Shown here: positions 12,601 to 20,340 of the stretch, piece by piece
How positions within the stretch are numbered: position 1 is the first letter of the stretch
How the letters are laid out: each line of letters starts with the position of its first letter
Source of the DNA: Chaetorhynchus papuensis
Lineage: Eukaryota > Chordata > Aves > Passeriformes > Rhipiduridae
Direction of reading: 5' to 3'
Length of the DNA stretch: 64,000 bases
Assembly (NCBI GenBank): GCA_013396525.1
Contig: VWYX01000927.1
Coordinates: 131,085 to 195,084 of the forward strand
Translations under genes and position numbers: made by a program
Notes under the pieces: generated by a model
Database searches by the model: none
Told to the model about the DNA's origin: nothing
Seen by the model: only the letters and a program-made list of their open reading frames with translations

Positions 12601-13880
12601 TTGTACAGGGACAAAATCTTGACAATTTATCTTCTAGACACAAAGTCATTAAGTTAAAGCCTGTCTCTAGATTCAAAAATACACTCTTTCTTTGCTGAGT
12701 GTGATAGCATTCTGGTAGGAAGGTAAGAAAGTCACTAGGTGGTGCAGTTTTTAATATCTGGAAATAACAATGACAACTGAAAGAACAAACATGATAGTCT
12801 TACAAAAACAGTTTTGGTTGGTTGGGTTTTTTTCTACATAAATCTTTCAGAAAGTGTAGTCGTCATGAGGTTCAGAATGAAATAGTATGGAGTTTTCGTT
12901 AATGAAAGCAGCAAAATCATCAATGTAGCAGAATAATTTTTCAGCTACAAAAATCACTTTGAGACTCTCCAGTAGCTTTCATATCCTGTTTTGGAGCCCC
13001 GAACTGGAGGCAGTCCTCCAGGTACGGCCTTCCCAGTTAACTTATATCCACAAGATTTCTTAACCAAAATTTCAATTCCATTTGAAAATCATGCAACATT
13101 GATATTTTAATTTAGTTTGCTTTGAGTATCAGTAACTTCTTCCATCACATTCTGAGCATTGGATGAAGACTAAGAATGACTTTACCTGAGCTTTACATGG
13201 GGTTAGCAGCTGCCTGTCTGATGCAGGATCTCTCTCACACCAATTAATTACTTTAAAATATTTTTTAAATAAAAAAAAGTAATAGATTCCAAGAGAGGGG
13301 CCCCACAAAGTCCAGTGGGTTATCAGTCTTTCAGTGGATCATTTGTCTTCTGAGTCAAACCTCATACATGCAGAAAAAGGCAAAATTTCTGTTTTTCTTA
13401 TTTCCATATTCTCTAGTTGATGAATATGGTGGAATAACCAAAGCTTTATAGCTCGGATTACATCTCAGGGACCTTTCCCAAAGCCTAAACCATGGAAATT
13501 ATTTTATATGGCTTCAGAGCATGAGTCCAGTGCTTGGTTTTCCCCCCTATTTTGTTCATATCAGTTTTCAGGGGAGGAAAAAACCCACAAATAACAAACC
13601 CTAAAAACACCATTTCCCCTGCCCCCAGCATTAAAAGCATAGCAAAAAATAAGAAATACAATTACAATTATAGCAGCACTGGCTTCAAAGTCTGAAGAAC
13701 TCCTAAAGGTCTGTAGCTAAAGGTTGTCTACTCACCTCGTTCCAACTCCTGGATTGATAACCAAGAAAGTACAATCAGTCCAACACAAACACACACAAAA
13801 ATTGCAAGCAGAGAAGCAAACAAAATCTCATAGATACTAAGAGGAACATATTTCTTATCAGATGATTTTTTCAGCTTCAT
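3543..13880 (-). CDS. TMPRSS15: TMPRSS15 (enteropeptidase), 5' five coding exons, partial
   Basis: Enteropeptidase is a type II membrane serine protease of the duodenal brush border that activates trypsinogen. The five exons, joined 13736-13880, 10455-10585, 10098-10165, 6884-7035 and 3543-3662, give 616 coding bases in one open frame. Residues 1-18 are a lysine-rich cytoplasmic tail, about 19-41 a hydrophobic signal anchor, about 50-163 a SEA domain and 168-205 an LDL-receptor class A repeat. Similarity to the remembered mammalian protein is clear in three places: the anchor (SIYEILFA against SSYEIMFA), the SEA core (SADFKVLAFD against SVDFKVLAFD) and the LDLRA repeat (NCPDGSDE identical). 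All introns are GT-AG with matching phases 1, 0, 2, 1 and 1. The remaining domains and the catalytic chain are not in the visible sequence. A further small linker exon between exons 4 and 5 cannot be excluded, as mouse has a longer linker there. Confidence 0.92.
3663..6883 (-). other. TMPRSS15: TMPRSS15 intron 4
   Basis: AT-rich intron with no recognisable transposon. Short ORFs at 4601-4855 and 5398-5682 resemble no family and lack matching splice phases. An A/CA-rich low-complexity run lies at 6817-6880, beside the exon 4 donors. Confidence 0.7.
6817..6880. repeat. A/CA-rich low-complexity tract
   Basis: AAAC/CAAA/CAACAA-type repeats on the plus strand. On the TMPRSS15 strand this is a T-rich tract just downstream of the exon 4 donor sites. 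Confidence 0.9.
6884..7035 (-). CDS. TMPRSS15: TMPRSS15 exon 4: end of SEA domain and linker
   Basis: The acceptor TTGCTAG has a long pyrimidine tract. The exon encodes residues 116-165, including VKNELVLGVIANN and KIDVNSIQIT, matching mammalian VKEELIQGLEANK and HIDLNSVDI. Two in-frame donors lie 9 bases apart. The proximal one ends the exon at 6893 (CAG/GTAATA). The distal one ends it at 6884 (TAA/GTAAGT). I chose the distal site because joining to exon 5 then gives GNITEC, resembling mammalian GNVSIEC, and because GTAAGT matches the consensus fully. The proximal site gives ITAEC and keeps the frame, so both may be used. A T-rich tract follows the donors in the intron. Confidence 0.88.
7036..10097 (-). 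other. TMPRSS15: TMPRSS15 intron 3
   Basis: Mostly unique AT-rich sequence. It contains a perfect cAMP-response-element palindrome TGACGTCA at 9300-9307 and the first exon of the possible plus-strand ORF. No transposon was recognised. Confidence 0.7.
9965..10021 (+). CDS. Possible small two-exon ORF, first exon (unrecognised)
   Basis: Unrecognised. The ATG has A at -3 and an in-frame TAG 18 bases upstream. It opens 19 codons (MSDVKGKIEDVTKDDLKIR) and runs exactly to a perfect donor, AGG/GTAAGT. The reading frame continues in phase 0 into 10264-10392. It lies in TMPRSS15 intron 3 on the opposite strand. The peptide is charged, with no signal sequence. It may be chance; see the matching second exon. 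Confidence 0.2.
10098..10165 (-). CDS. TMPRSS15: TMPRSS15 exon 3: SEA domain, middle
   Basis: A strong pyrimidine tract and ATATAG precede 10165, and the donor GTAGGT follows 10098. The 68 bases encode IQNIFQESDLKYKFERCEIF, then QF and two bases of a split codon (residues 93-115). This lines up with the mammalian IDEIFLSSNLKNEYKNSRVL segment. It is too short for a simple ORF scan to flag. Intron 2 is only 289 bases (10166-10454), whereas introns 1, 3 and 4 are each about 3.1-3.2 kb. A downstream GTACAG cannot serve as the donor because it would place an in-frame TAG before it. Confidence 0.9.
10264..10392 (+). CDS. Possible small two-exon ORF, second exon (unrecognised)
   Basis: An acceptor with a short pyrimidine run (CTTTTTCTAG) is followed by 42 codons and a TAA. 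The protein-like segment YFFDDSLIFTNKEYIEFRPD continues with GPEISLFWKEKAINSS. Joined to the first exon this would be a 61-residue soluble protein. The proposed 242-base intron (10022-10263) contains TMPRSS15 exon 3 on the other strand, and this exon lies in TMPRSS15 intron 2. I do not recognise the family, and coding status is unproven. Confidence 0.2.
   Translation, partial: TTQARYFFDDSLIFTNKEYIEFRPDLGPEISLFWKEKAINSS
10455..10585 (-). CDS. TMPRSS15: TMPRSS15 exon 2: start of SEA domain
   Basis: The acceptor ATCTAG precedes 10585 and the donor GTAAGA follows 10455. With the G carried from exon 1 it encodes residues 49-92. These include IFKIVSGTSFTPALQ and SADFKVLAFDVEKL, which align without gaps to the start of the mammalian SEA domain (FKITSGVTYNPNLQ, SVDFKVLAFD). 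It ends in phase 0. Confidence 0.93.
11427..12361 (+). mobile_element. LTR of an endogenous retrovirus, copy 1 (in TMPRSS15 intron 1)
   Basis: Starts TGTCAGAGAC and matches the minus-strand copy at 19531-20340 over most of its length, including a long near-identical core around 11790-11930. It has a CT-rich tract and an AATAAA signal at 12293-12298, then the shared end GCATATGGTCTC...TTCT. No clear target duplication or terminal CA was found, so the 3' boundary is approximate. It contains no retroviral coding sequence. It is antisense to TMPRSS15. Confidence 0.8.
12990..13036 (-). mobile_element. Small CR1 internal remnant
   Basis: TTTTGGAGCCCCGAACTGGA followed by GGCAGTCCTCCAGGTACGGCC, a conserved CR1 reverse-transcriptase C-terminal block. 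Confidence 0.7.
13736..13880 (-). CDS. TMPRSS15: TMPRSS15 exon 1: start codon, cytoplasmic tail, signal anchor
   Basis: The ATG is at 13880-13878 and encodes MKLKKSSDKK, then a hydrophobic stretch from about Ile19 to Leu41, ending ELER plus one base. The donor GTGAGT follows at 13735. Positive charges before the anchor and none strong directly after it fit type II (N-in) topology. This start was chosen because it gives the tail length and anchor position of the mammalian protein, and a TATA-like element lies about 80-90 bases upstream. Unlike the mammalian proteins as I recall them, which start Met-Gly, the second residue is Lys, so no N-myristoylation site is present. Confidence 0.93.
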
Positions 13881-13929
13881 TTCTGTCTCAAAAACTTGTG
13901 TGAATTAAGGACTGACAAAAGACGCAGCC

Positions 13930-14125
13930 TGAAAAGGAGAGTAATAATCCACACGGAGATATATATATATAGGAGATGCTTGTAAATTAATTACACCATA
14001 AAACTTCACTGTCATAGGTTTTTACAGCATTCCTGAACAGTCTGTTCGTGCACAGGATATGCAAATGAGAAGAAAAGGAATTCCCTCAGAAGGGAAACAC
14101 TGAAGGTTATGTCTCAGATAAAGAA
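13930..14125 (-). promoter_or_regulatory. TMPRSS15: Putative TMPRSS15 core and proximal promoter
   Basis: A TATA-like run (alternating TA) covers 13959-13971, placing a likely transcription start near 13935 and a 5' UTR of about 55 bases. Directly upstream are an HNF1-like near-palindrome TGTAAATTAATTACA (13981-13995, about three mismatches to the consensus), a CDX-like site (CCATAAAAC, 13996-14004), a POU octamer ATGCAAAT (14059-14066) and a GATA motif AGATAA (14116-14121). CDX2, HNF1 and GATA4 are established regulators of intestinal brush-border genes, which fits the gene. Site matches are by eye, and single short motifs are common in AT-rich DNA. Confidence 0.55.
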
Positions 14126-15371
14126 TAAGCAAACCCACAGAAATGTAAGGTTAGTCACTGGATTTGCACTATTTCTTGTAATTTGATATTTTTAAGTGAT
14201 GATATAAAATCTTGCTGCCAAATTTATTGTTTATAGAGTTTTCTTTTGCTAATTCCTCACAAGGGCAATTATGAAGACAACAGTGAAAGCTGTATCTTTC
14301 CTCATTCTGCTTAAAATGTTCCTTTAAAAATAATTTTATTTGTAAAGTGCTGGGAAATGAATTGTTTAGTAATGTGCCATAGCTCAGCAACATGTTCAGC
14401 ACTGAACAGTAATTCAGCAGCACAAATTTAATCTGTGTAAGGCATGGTTCTTTGACCACAAAACTGGAGAACTAATCAGAAAAGACATTATGAAATGCAT
14501 GCTTGTTTTGTATTTTCTTGCCAGGCATAAATGTGCCATGGTATGCAAGTCCTTGATAAAGTTAAAGCCCTGTGGATGGCCAGAGCTGCAGCCTTAGTAG
14601 AGCAGGAGTAAATTAAACAGGCAGTGTAGCAACCAGTATAAACATTTGGTTATAAATTTAATCTGTCAAAACTTCTGAGCTTCAGAAAAGTAAAGTCATA
14701 CTGATTATATGTTTTGTGCCCTGTGAGTTACTGGTTTTGAATCTGAGAGTCCTAAAACCAGATTTGTGGTACATACTCTTCCTTGTGGAGAATCTGAGTT
14801 GCAACCCAATTGATTGGATATAGAGCACTAAATCACAATCAAAATCTTGGCCTGACAGTAGGATCCTGGATTTACTGTAATATCATGCCATAATGAAAGC
14901 AATATAGTAATATTCCAACCTACTAAAAAGAAATAATTATTTACTTAAACCCAAAGTTTTTAAAACAAAATTCAGCACAGCTTAATTATTTTGCCCTTAC
15001 AGAGCAAGAACAAACTCAGTCTGTATCTTGCAAATGGATGAGATCTCTGGGTCATCATGCTAGATAGAGTAGGAATTGTGTATATTTGTGTATATTGTGT
15101 ATCACAGTCACACACATATATGAATACAAATGTGTGCAGACATATATGTATACTTACAACCAGATTATATCTGTAGTGCTGAACTGTGGCACCTTAGTGT
15201 CTTTGTAACTTTTCGGGTTTATTCAGCAATAATTTTAATACTCTTTGTTTCAAGGGGTTCAAGTTTCTACATTTTTCTGAACGCTGCCTCTATCAGACAA
15301 GTTGAAGATGCCTCTAAATAATTCACTTTTCTCAGCTACACATATTAGGTTAGCAGAGTTGTGCCTTTACA
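14126..15371. other. Intergenic, nothing recognised
   Basis: AT-rich sequence upstream of the TMPRSS15 promoter. ORFs here are short and resemble no family. A TGTGTATAT-type run lies near 15075-15110. Confidence 0.6.
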
Positions 15372-15660
15372 GTACCCACGCTGGAGCAGGGGAAGAATGT
15401 GAAAAAGAGGGAGCAGCAGAGAGAGAGATTTTGTGGACTGACCACAACCCCTCTGTCCCCATCTCCATGCACCACTTGTGGATGGCTATAAACTGCTTTT
15501 GCCCAAGACAAGTGTGTTTTAGCTGTGATGGTAATTGGTGAGTGACCTACCCATCTTCATCCTGACCCAGGATTTGTCCTTCCTGCCCTGCTCTTTTGAG
15601 GAGGGCACTGAGGAATCTTCTGGGTGGGCATCTGGCAGCCAGGCAAGGTTAAGTCACTGC
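15372..15660 (+). mobile_element. ERVL-type LTR fragment
   Basis: Contains the conserved avian ERVL LTR block ACCCACGCTGGAGCAGGGGA, then a 'tggtaattggtgagtgacct' segment and a TGGGCATCTGGCAGCCAGGC end. The 5' part is missing and internal pieces are deleted. Assignment is by recalled avian LTR sequence. Confidence 0.7.
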
Positions 15661-15774
15661 AATTGTCCATGATGCCTGAAACAATACTAGTCTAGTCCTG
15701 TCTTATTCCTAATCAAATATTTTTTTATCACAAATCTGAGGAGTTTTGTACAGATGGACTTTGGATTCCTGTTT

Positions 15775-15808
15775 CATATTTTGCATATTTTCATATTTTG
15801 CATATTTT
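15775..15808. repeat. 17-bp tandem duplication
   Basis: The unit CATATTTTGCATATTTT is repeated twice exactly. Confidence 0.9.
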
Positions 15809-16299
15809 CACAATTTTGTACTATTGACACTATATATCACTAATAAAAGAAAAGCACTATTACCCAAAGATGCCTCTGCATTTTAAATTCTGGATTTGTG
15901 CTCTAATGGGGAAGAGATGAGCCCAGAGGGATAAAAATTGTGGCTACTTACAGTTCACACACATTGATTACAGTTTGGCCGAGGACATAACTTAGCATGG
16001 GTAGTCTCAAGTTGGAGTTGTGACTCCGACAAATGAACTCATTTGCTAAACAATTTTAGCTGGCAATAAGGTCATGGTAGCAATAATTAACAGGCAAGCC
16101 CTGGACACTGAGCTGATAGTAATTAAAAGTGAGTTCTTGCATTAATTTGTTTGCAAAATATTATAGTCTGTACTAGTATAAGATGCTTATAAAACAATAT
16201 AAGGACCCATGTTTCCACATTTGCATTTGTAAACCTTCAAAATGAGGGGAGAAGACTTCAACAGTGTGCCAATGCTTGCTTGCCATCAGTCAGGGATTA

Positions 16300-16735
16300 G
16301 AGAAGCAGAGTAGTTTATGCTGGAAGGGACCTATGAGAAGCATCTAGTCCCACCTCCTGCTCGAGTAGGGCTAAATGAAATTAGATCAGGCTGTTCAGGG
16401 CCATATCAAGGCAAGGTCTGAATACCTCCACGGTGGAAGACCCCATAAACACTATGCATTGAGTCCCTGCATAGTGATTTTCTTCCCCCCTCTGTGTCTT
16501 ATTGGAATACCAGCTGCTGCAATTTGTGTTCGTTGCCTCTTGGGCTTTCCCTTTGCAATTCCGTGAAGAGTCCATCTGCCTTCTCTGCAATCATCCCTTA
16601 GATATCTGAGGGCAGCAATTAGACATCCCTATCAGCTTGTCAGTCCCAGTCAGTACTGGGACATTGGGTTATTCCACCCCAGATGCTGGACTTTGCACGT
16701 GTTGAACTTTGTTGAACATTATGAAGTTTATTCCA
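16300..16735 (-). mobile_element. Old CR1 LINE copy
   Basis: Divergent minus-orientation CR1: 'ctggaagggacc', 'tctagtcccacctcctgct', 'atcaggctgttcagggcc', and near the 5' side 'ttattccaccccagatgc' with 'ggactttgcac'. Several internal deletions. Confidence 0.75.
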
Positions 16736-16868
16736 GGCCACTTCTATGTCTCTTAATGATGAGCACATCCTATGACTGCAAACTTCCCTCTGGACATTGA
16801 CTTCACTTGCTTCTGCTTTTATTCCTCATTTAACTACTTGTTCATTCTTCTTCTGCAGTCTTAGTTGC

Positions 16869-16888
16869 ATTTTTTTTTTTTTTTTTAT
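16869..16888. repeat. Poly-T tract
   Basis: About 20 consecutive T. Confidence 0.95.
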
Positions 16889-17911
16889 TTTCGGCATAAA
16901 GTTTGCTTTTCACTTTAATTTCCACTTTGGATTGATAGGACCCTTGAAAGTTGGATTTGGTTGGTTTGTTACATGACTAAACTGATGAAATGGTATGATC
17001 CATCCAGGAAAAGAGTGAGCTTTAACCACTGTTACTAACAGGTTACTATCATTTACTGCAAGTTGTGAATATTTACAGGTCATGGACACCCTGCAGCAAA
17101 GAAATTATTCACCTAAGGAAATAATGTAAAATCAAAAATAACAAATCAGATTACTCAGTTGAAACATAAAATTCTTTGCATGTTATGTTCTAAACTCTAC
17201 TTTTATGACATACTTGTGAACTGTATGATAAAGTAATACATGATTTTAAAATACTTTAAATGATATAAAAGCAAACACTCTATTAATGTGATAAAACCCA
17301 GAGAAAGAGGACAACTTATTTAATATTGATAACTGGTTTTTTTTAAAAAATTATTACTGTAGCCACACTAGTGAAATATCAGGTTAGGTAATTTTTAAAG
17401 AAATAGGCCACTGACAGGGTAGAACATTCAACAGATTCACAATTTAGGTCATTTATACTGTATCCACATCTGCAGCTTCACAGGTTTTGTAGCCTTATTG
17501 GGCTGCTTTTATTTCCTTGTTTGATCAGTCTCCAGCACAGGGTGAAAAGACTGCTGACATAGGAGGAGAGGAGGTGTTGTGCTCAGATAATTCCTCTAAT
17601 ACCCAGGCTATCACAAACACTTAATGCCTGACATGGCAATAATAACTAGCTCTCTGTGGGAAAACGTTTTGTCACCCCCACAGACTTGTCCTCCCCTATC
17701 AAAATTGAATGAAAATCAGCTTTGTTATGGCAGCTCTTTACAGATGTTTAAAGTCCTTTGTCCTTTTCCCTGTGCAGACTTCCAGAGAGGAAGATAGAAA
17801 ACGAAAGCAAAAGATCTGCTGTGAAAGTGCAGAGTTGGGCTATGAGCTATTTTCGCCACTGCGTAAAAAGAAGTTTAAAAGGGAGATCATATGGAAGGAC
17901 AAGTTCACAGT

Positions 17912-18380
17912 AATCATAGAATCACAGAACAGCCTGGGTTGAGAGGGAACTTAAAGATCTTCTCTTTCCTACCTTCCTGCCATGGGCAGGGACACCTTCC
18001 ACTATCCCAGGTTGCTCAGAGCCCTATCCAACCTATGCCTGTGTCTCACCACTCCCAAAATAAAGAATTTCTTCCTAATATCTGATCTAAACCTACTCTC
18101 TTTCAGTGTGAAGCCATTCCCCCTTGTCCTGTCACTCCAGGCCCTTGTAAATAGTTTCTCTCCATCTTTCTTGTAGGCTCCCTTCAGGTACTGGAAGGCT
18201 GCAATTAGATCACCCCAAAGCCTGCTCTTTTCCAGGATGAACAATCCCAATTCTCTCAGTCTTTCCTCATAGGGCAGGTGCTCGATCCCTCCAATCAACT
18301 TGGTAGTCCTTCTTTGGATGTGCTCCAACAGGTCCATGCTCTTCCTGTGCTGGGGACCCCGGAGCTGGATTGCGGTAACA
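17912..18380 (-). mobile_element. CR1 LINE with intact ORF2 C-terminal reading frame
   Basis: Complete CR1 3' end in minus orientation. The frame at 18002-18403 is open for 133 codons and encodes the CR1 reverse-transcriptase C-terminus, including QHRKSMDLLEHIQRRTTKL, YEERLRELGLF and FTRAWSDRTRGNGF. The open frame suggests this copy is younger than most in the window. It is 5'-truncated and lacks the catalytic reverse-transcriptase core, so it cannot move by itself. Confidence 0.93.
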
Positions 18381-18898
18381 CCATATTTAAAAAAAACCCA
18401 CAAGGATTAAAAATATCTGTAGTAGTGGTGATCCAACTGTAAAACTTCATATGAAAGGAGGAATGTGGACCTATTTACTAAACAAGTTATCGGAATTTTT
18501 AGTAGTTAGAAATATTTAATTCTTTGTGTAATCCATTTTTAAATGTTGCCTGATTAAAAGTCACTTAATATACATCAGTAATGTGCTATTCTCTCTTCAA
18601 AAACCTTCTCATTTGGCGCATTTGGCCCAGCAAGATATAACTCAGCAGAGGAGTCATGGCAGCAGAGGAGTACATAGTCTTTGTATTCGCCCTCTTTTCA
18701 CCTGTTTCCAGAATAACCCAACTTGGAGAACTTGCTGAATCTTCAGTTTTCTGTAATGGTATTTCTTATCCTGAGGTTCTTATAAAAGATCACAAAATTT
18801 TAAAAGTGCATGCATTATTAAAGATTTCAGAAATAAGCAATATTATTCTCTTTAAATTGGACTAGACGTGGTGAGAAAACTATGCTGTAGTTGAACAT

Positions 18899-18938
18899 GT
18901 TGAACAAATTGGGAATAATGTTGAACAAATTTGGGAAT
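18899..18938. repeat. Short tandem duplication
   Basis: GTTGAACAAATTGGGAATAAT is followed by a near-identical copy with one inserted T. Confidence 0.85.
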
Positions 18939-19530
18939 ACCTGTATTTTACTCAGGTGAAAGGTATGAAGGAACTGGGTTTCCATTTCCCCCCTGAAGTC
19001 ATAGAGTTTATGATAACTAGAAATCCAACCAACTGACCATCCCAAGCCCTCCAAACCAAACTGAAAAAACCCCAACCTGCTTTCAAAGCCATGGAACAAG
19101 TATTAGTGCCCCAAGGTCTAGGTTACGTAAGTCTCCATTTGGCATGTTGAAGGTGGGAAGATAGAGAAGGAAACTGGACCTGATATCTGCCTTCAGTCCC
19201 TAAGCATTCCCCAAACTCTGGGTCTAACTATATATTGAACTAGCAATTATTGAAATCTCTGAGTTGGTGTCTGGTGGCCTCATCACACTGGAAGATTTAC
19301 TGTAGTGGGAAGATCGTCTCGTGGAGTCATCGGAGTGTTTGCTCTAAGACACTGCCCAAGAACTTTCACATGCACACCTAACAAGTTTCCTATGGGTGAT
19401 CACTAAACAAAGGGGATGTGTAATGTACAAAATAAGATAGTAATGGATAATGTAGTGTTAAGATCTGGTTTTAAGATTCAGTTTCAATAAAGGTTAGGAT
19501 CTGGTTTTAAGATCCAGTTTTAAGGTTCTC

Positions 19531-19607
19531 AGAAATACCTCTGCCGAATTAAGGTGCAAACGAGACCATATGCCAGTGACAATAGTAAGGGTTTTATTTG
19601 ATGGTAA

Positions 19608-19653
<46 letters not shown>

Positions 19654-20340
19654 GGAGTAGAAGATGGGTGGGGGGGACAGAGAGAGAGACAGGGACAGAA
19701 TAAGGAAAATATCACCACTCCATGGATCCCAGCGATGTCATGTTGATCCCCTCCAGCTGGCCTTTCTTGGTGGTGAAGGTCGCCCCAAAAAGCACAGAAT
19801 CTGATGGGTTTATCTACCCTCGAGCCAGGTAACAATGTCCAGACATGTCTCCCTGGGGGAGGGGGGCAGTCTCTCACAGCAGACTCTGGGTCTGTTCCAT
19901 CACGTGCAGTCCTGTGGTGCAAAGCCTCTCACGTGAATGTCCCGTGGATGTGGCCTGTGGGGTTGGGGGTTCCACAGCTGGGCTGGTTTGTGTAACAGAG
20001 GATGGGTGTTCAGTGCCTCTGACCAGAGGTTACTCCACGTACCCGAAACCTCCTCCCTCCCCCTCAGTTGGGTGCAGTCTGTGTAAACCTGGCTTCTGTG
20101 AGCTGAGCTCTGCCCTCACCCCAAACTCAGCCGGGGACGGTTCTCAGCACAGCTGGTGGCTCTGGCCTTGTGGATGCATACCTTACCCTCAGCCTGGGAT
20201 GATTGAACAATGGAGTTTCCCTTTATCTAATCAGCAGTTTGACGCTCAGTTCAAGGTCTATTCTTCAGGTTGTAGCTTCTTTATGATAAACAAAACTTTA
20301 TACCAATGTTTGAGGCATGAACAATTTTCAGTCTCTGACA
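19531..20340 (-). mobile_element. LTR of an endogenous retrovirus, copy 2
   Basis: Same family as 11427-12361, in opposite orientation. On the minus strand it starts TGTCAGAGACTG at 20340, shares the core 'cctctggtcagaggcactga' and following block, has AATAAA at 19593-19598 and ends in the same GCATATGGTCTC...TTTCT sequence. The pyrimidine tract before the poly(A) signal has expanded into a dinucleotide repeat. No retroviral coding sequence is next to it. Confidence 0.82.
19612..19648. repeat. (GA)n microsatellite inside the LTR
   Basis: About 18 GA units. The sister copy has a plain CT-rich tract at the same place. Confidence 0.97.

Larger units (their letters stand above)
10586..13735 (-). 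other. TMPRSS15: TMPRSS15 intron 1
   Basis: Contains an LTR in antisense orientation to the gene (11427-12361) and a small old CR1 remnant (12990-13036); the rest is unique AT-rich sequence. Confidence 0.7.
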
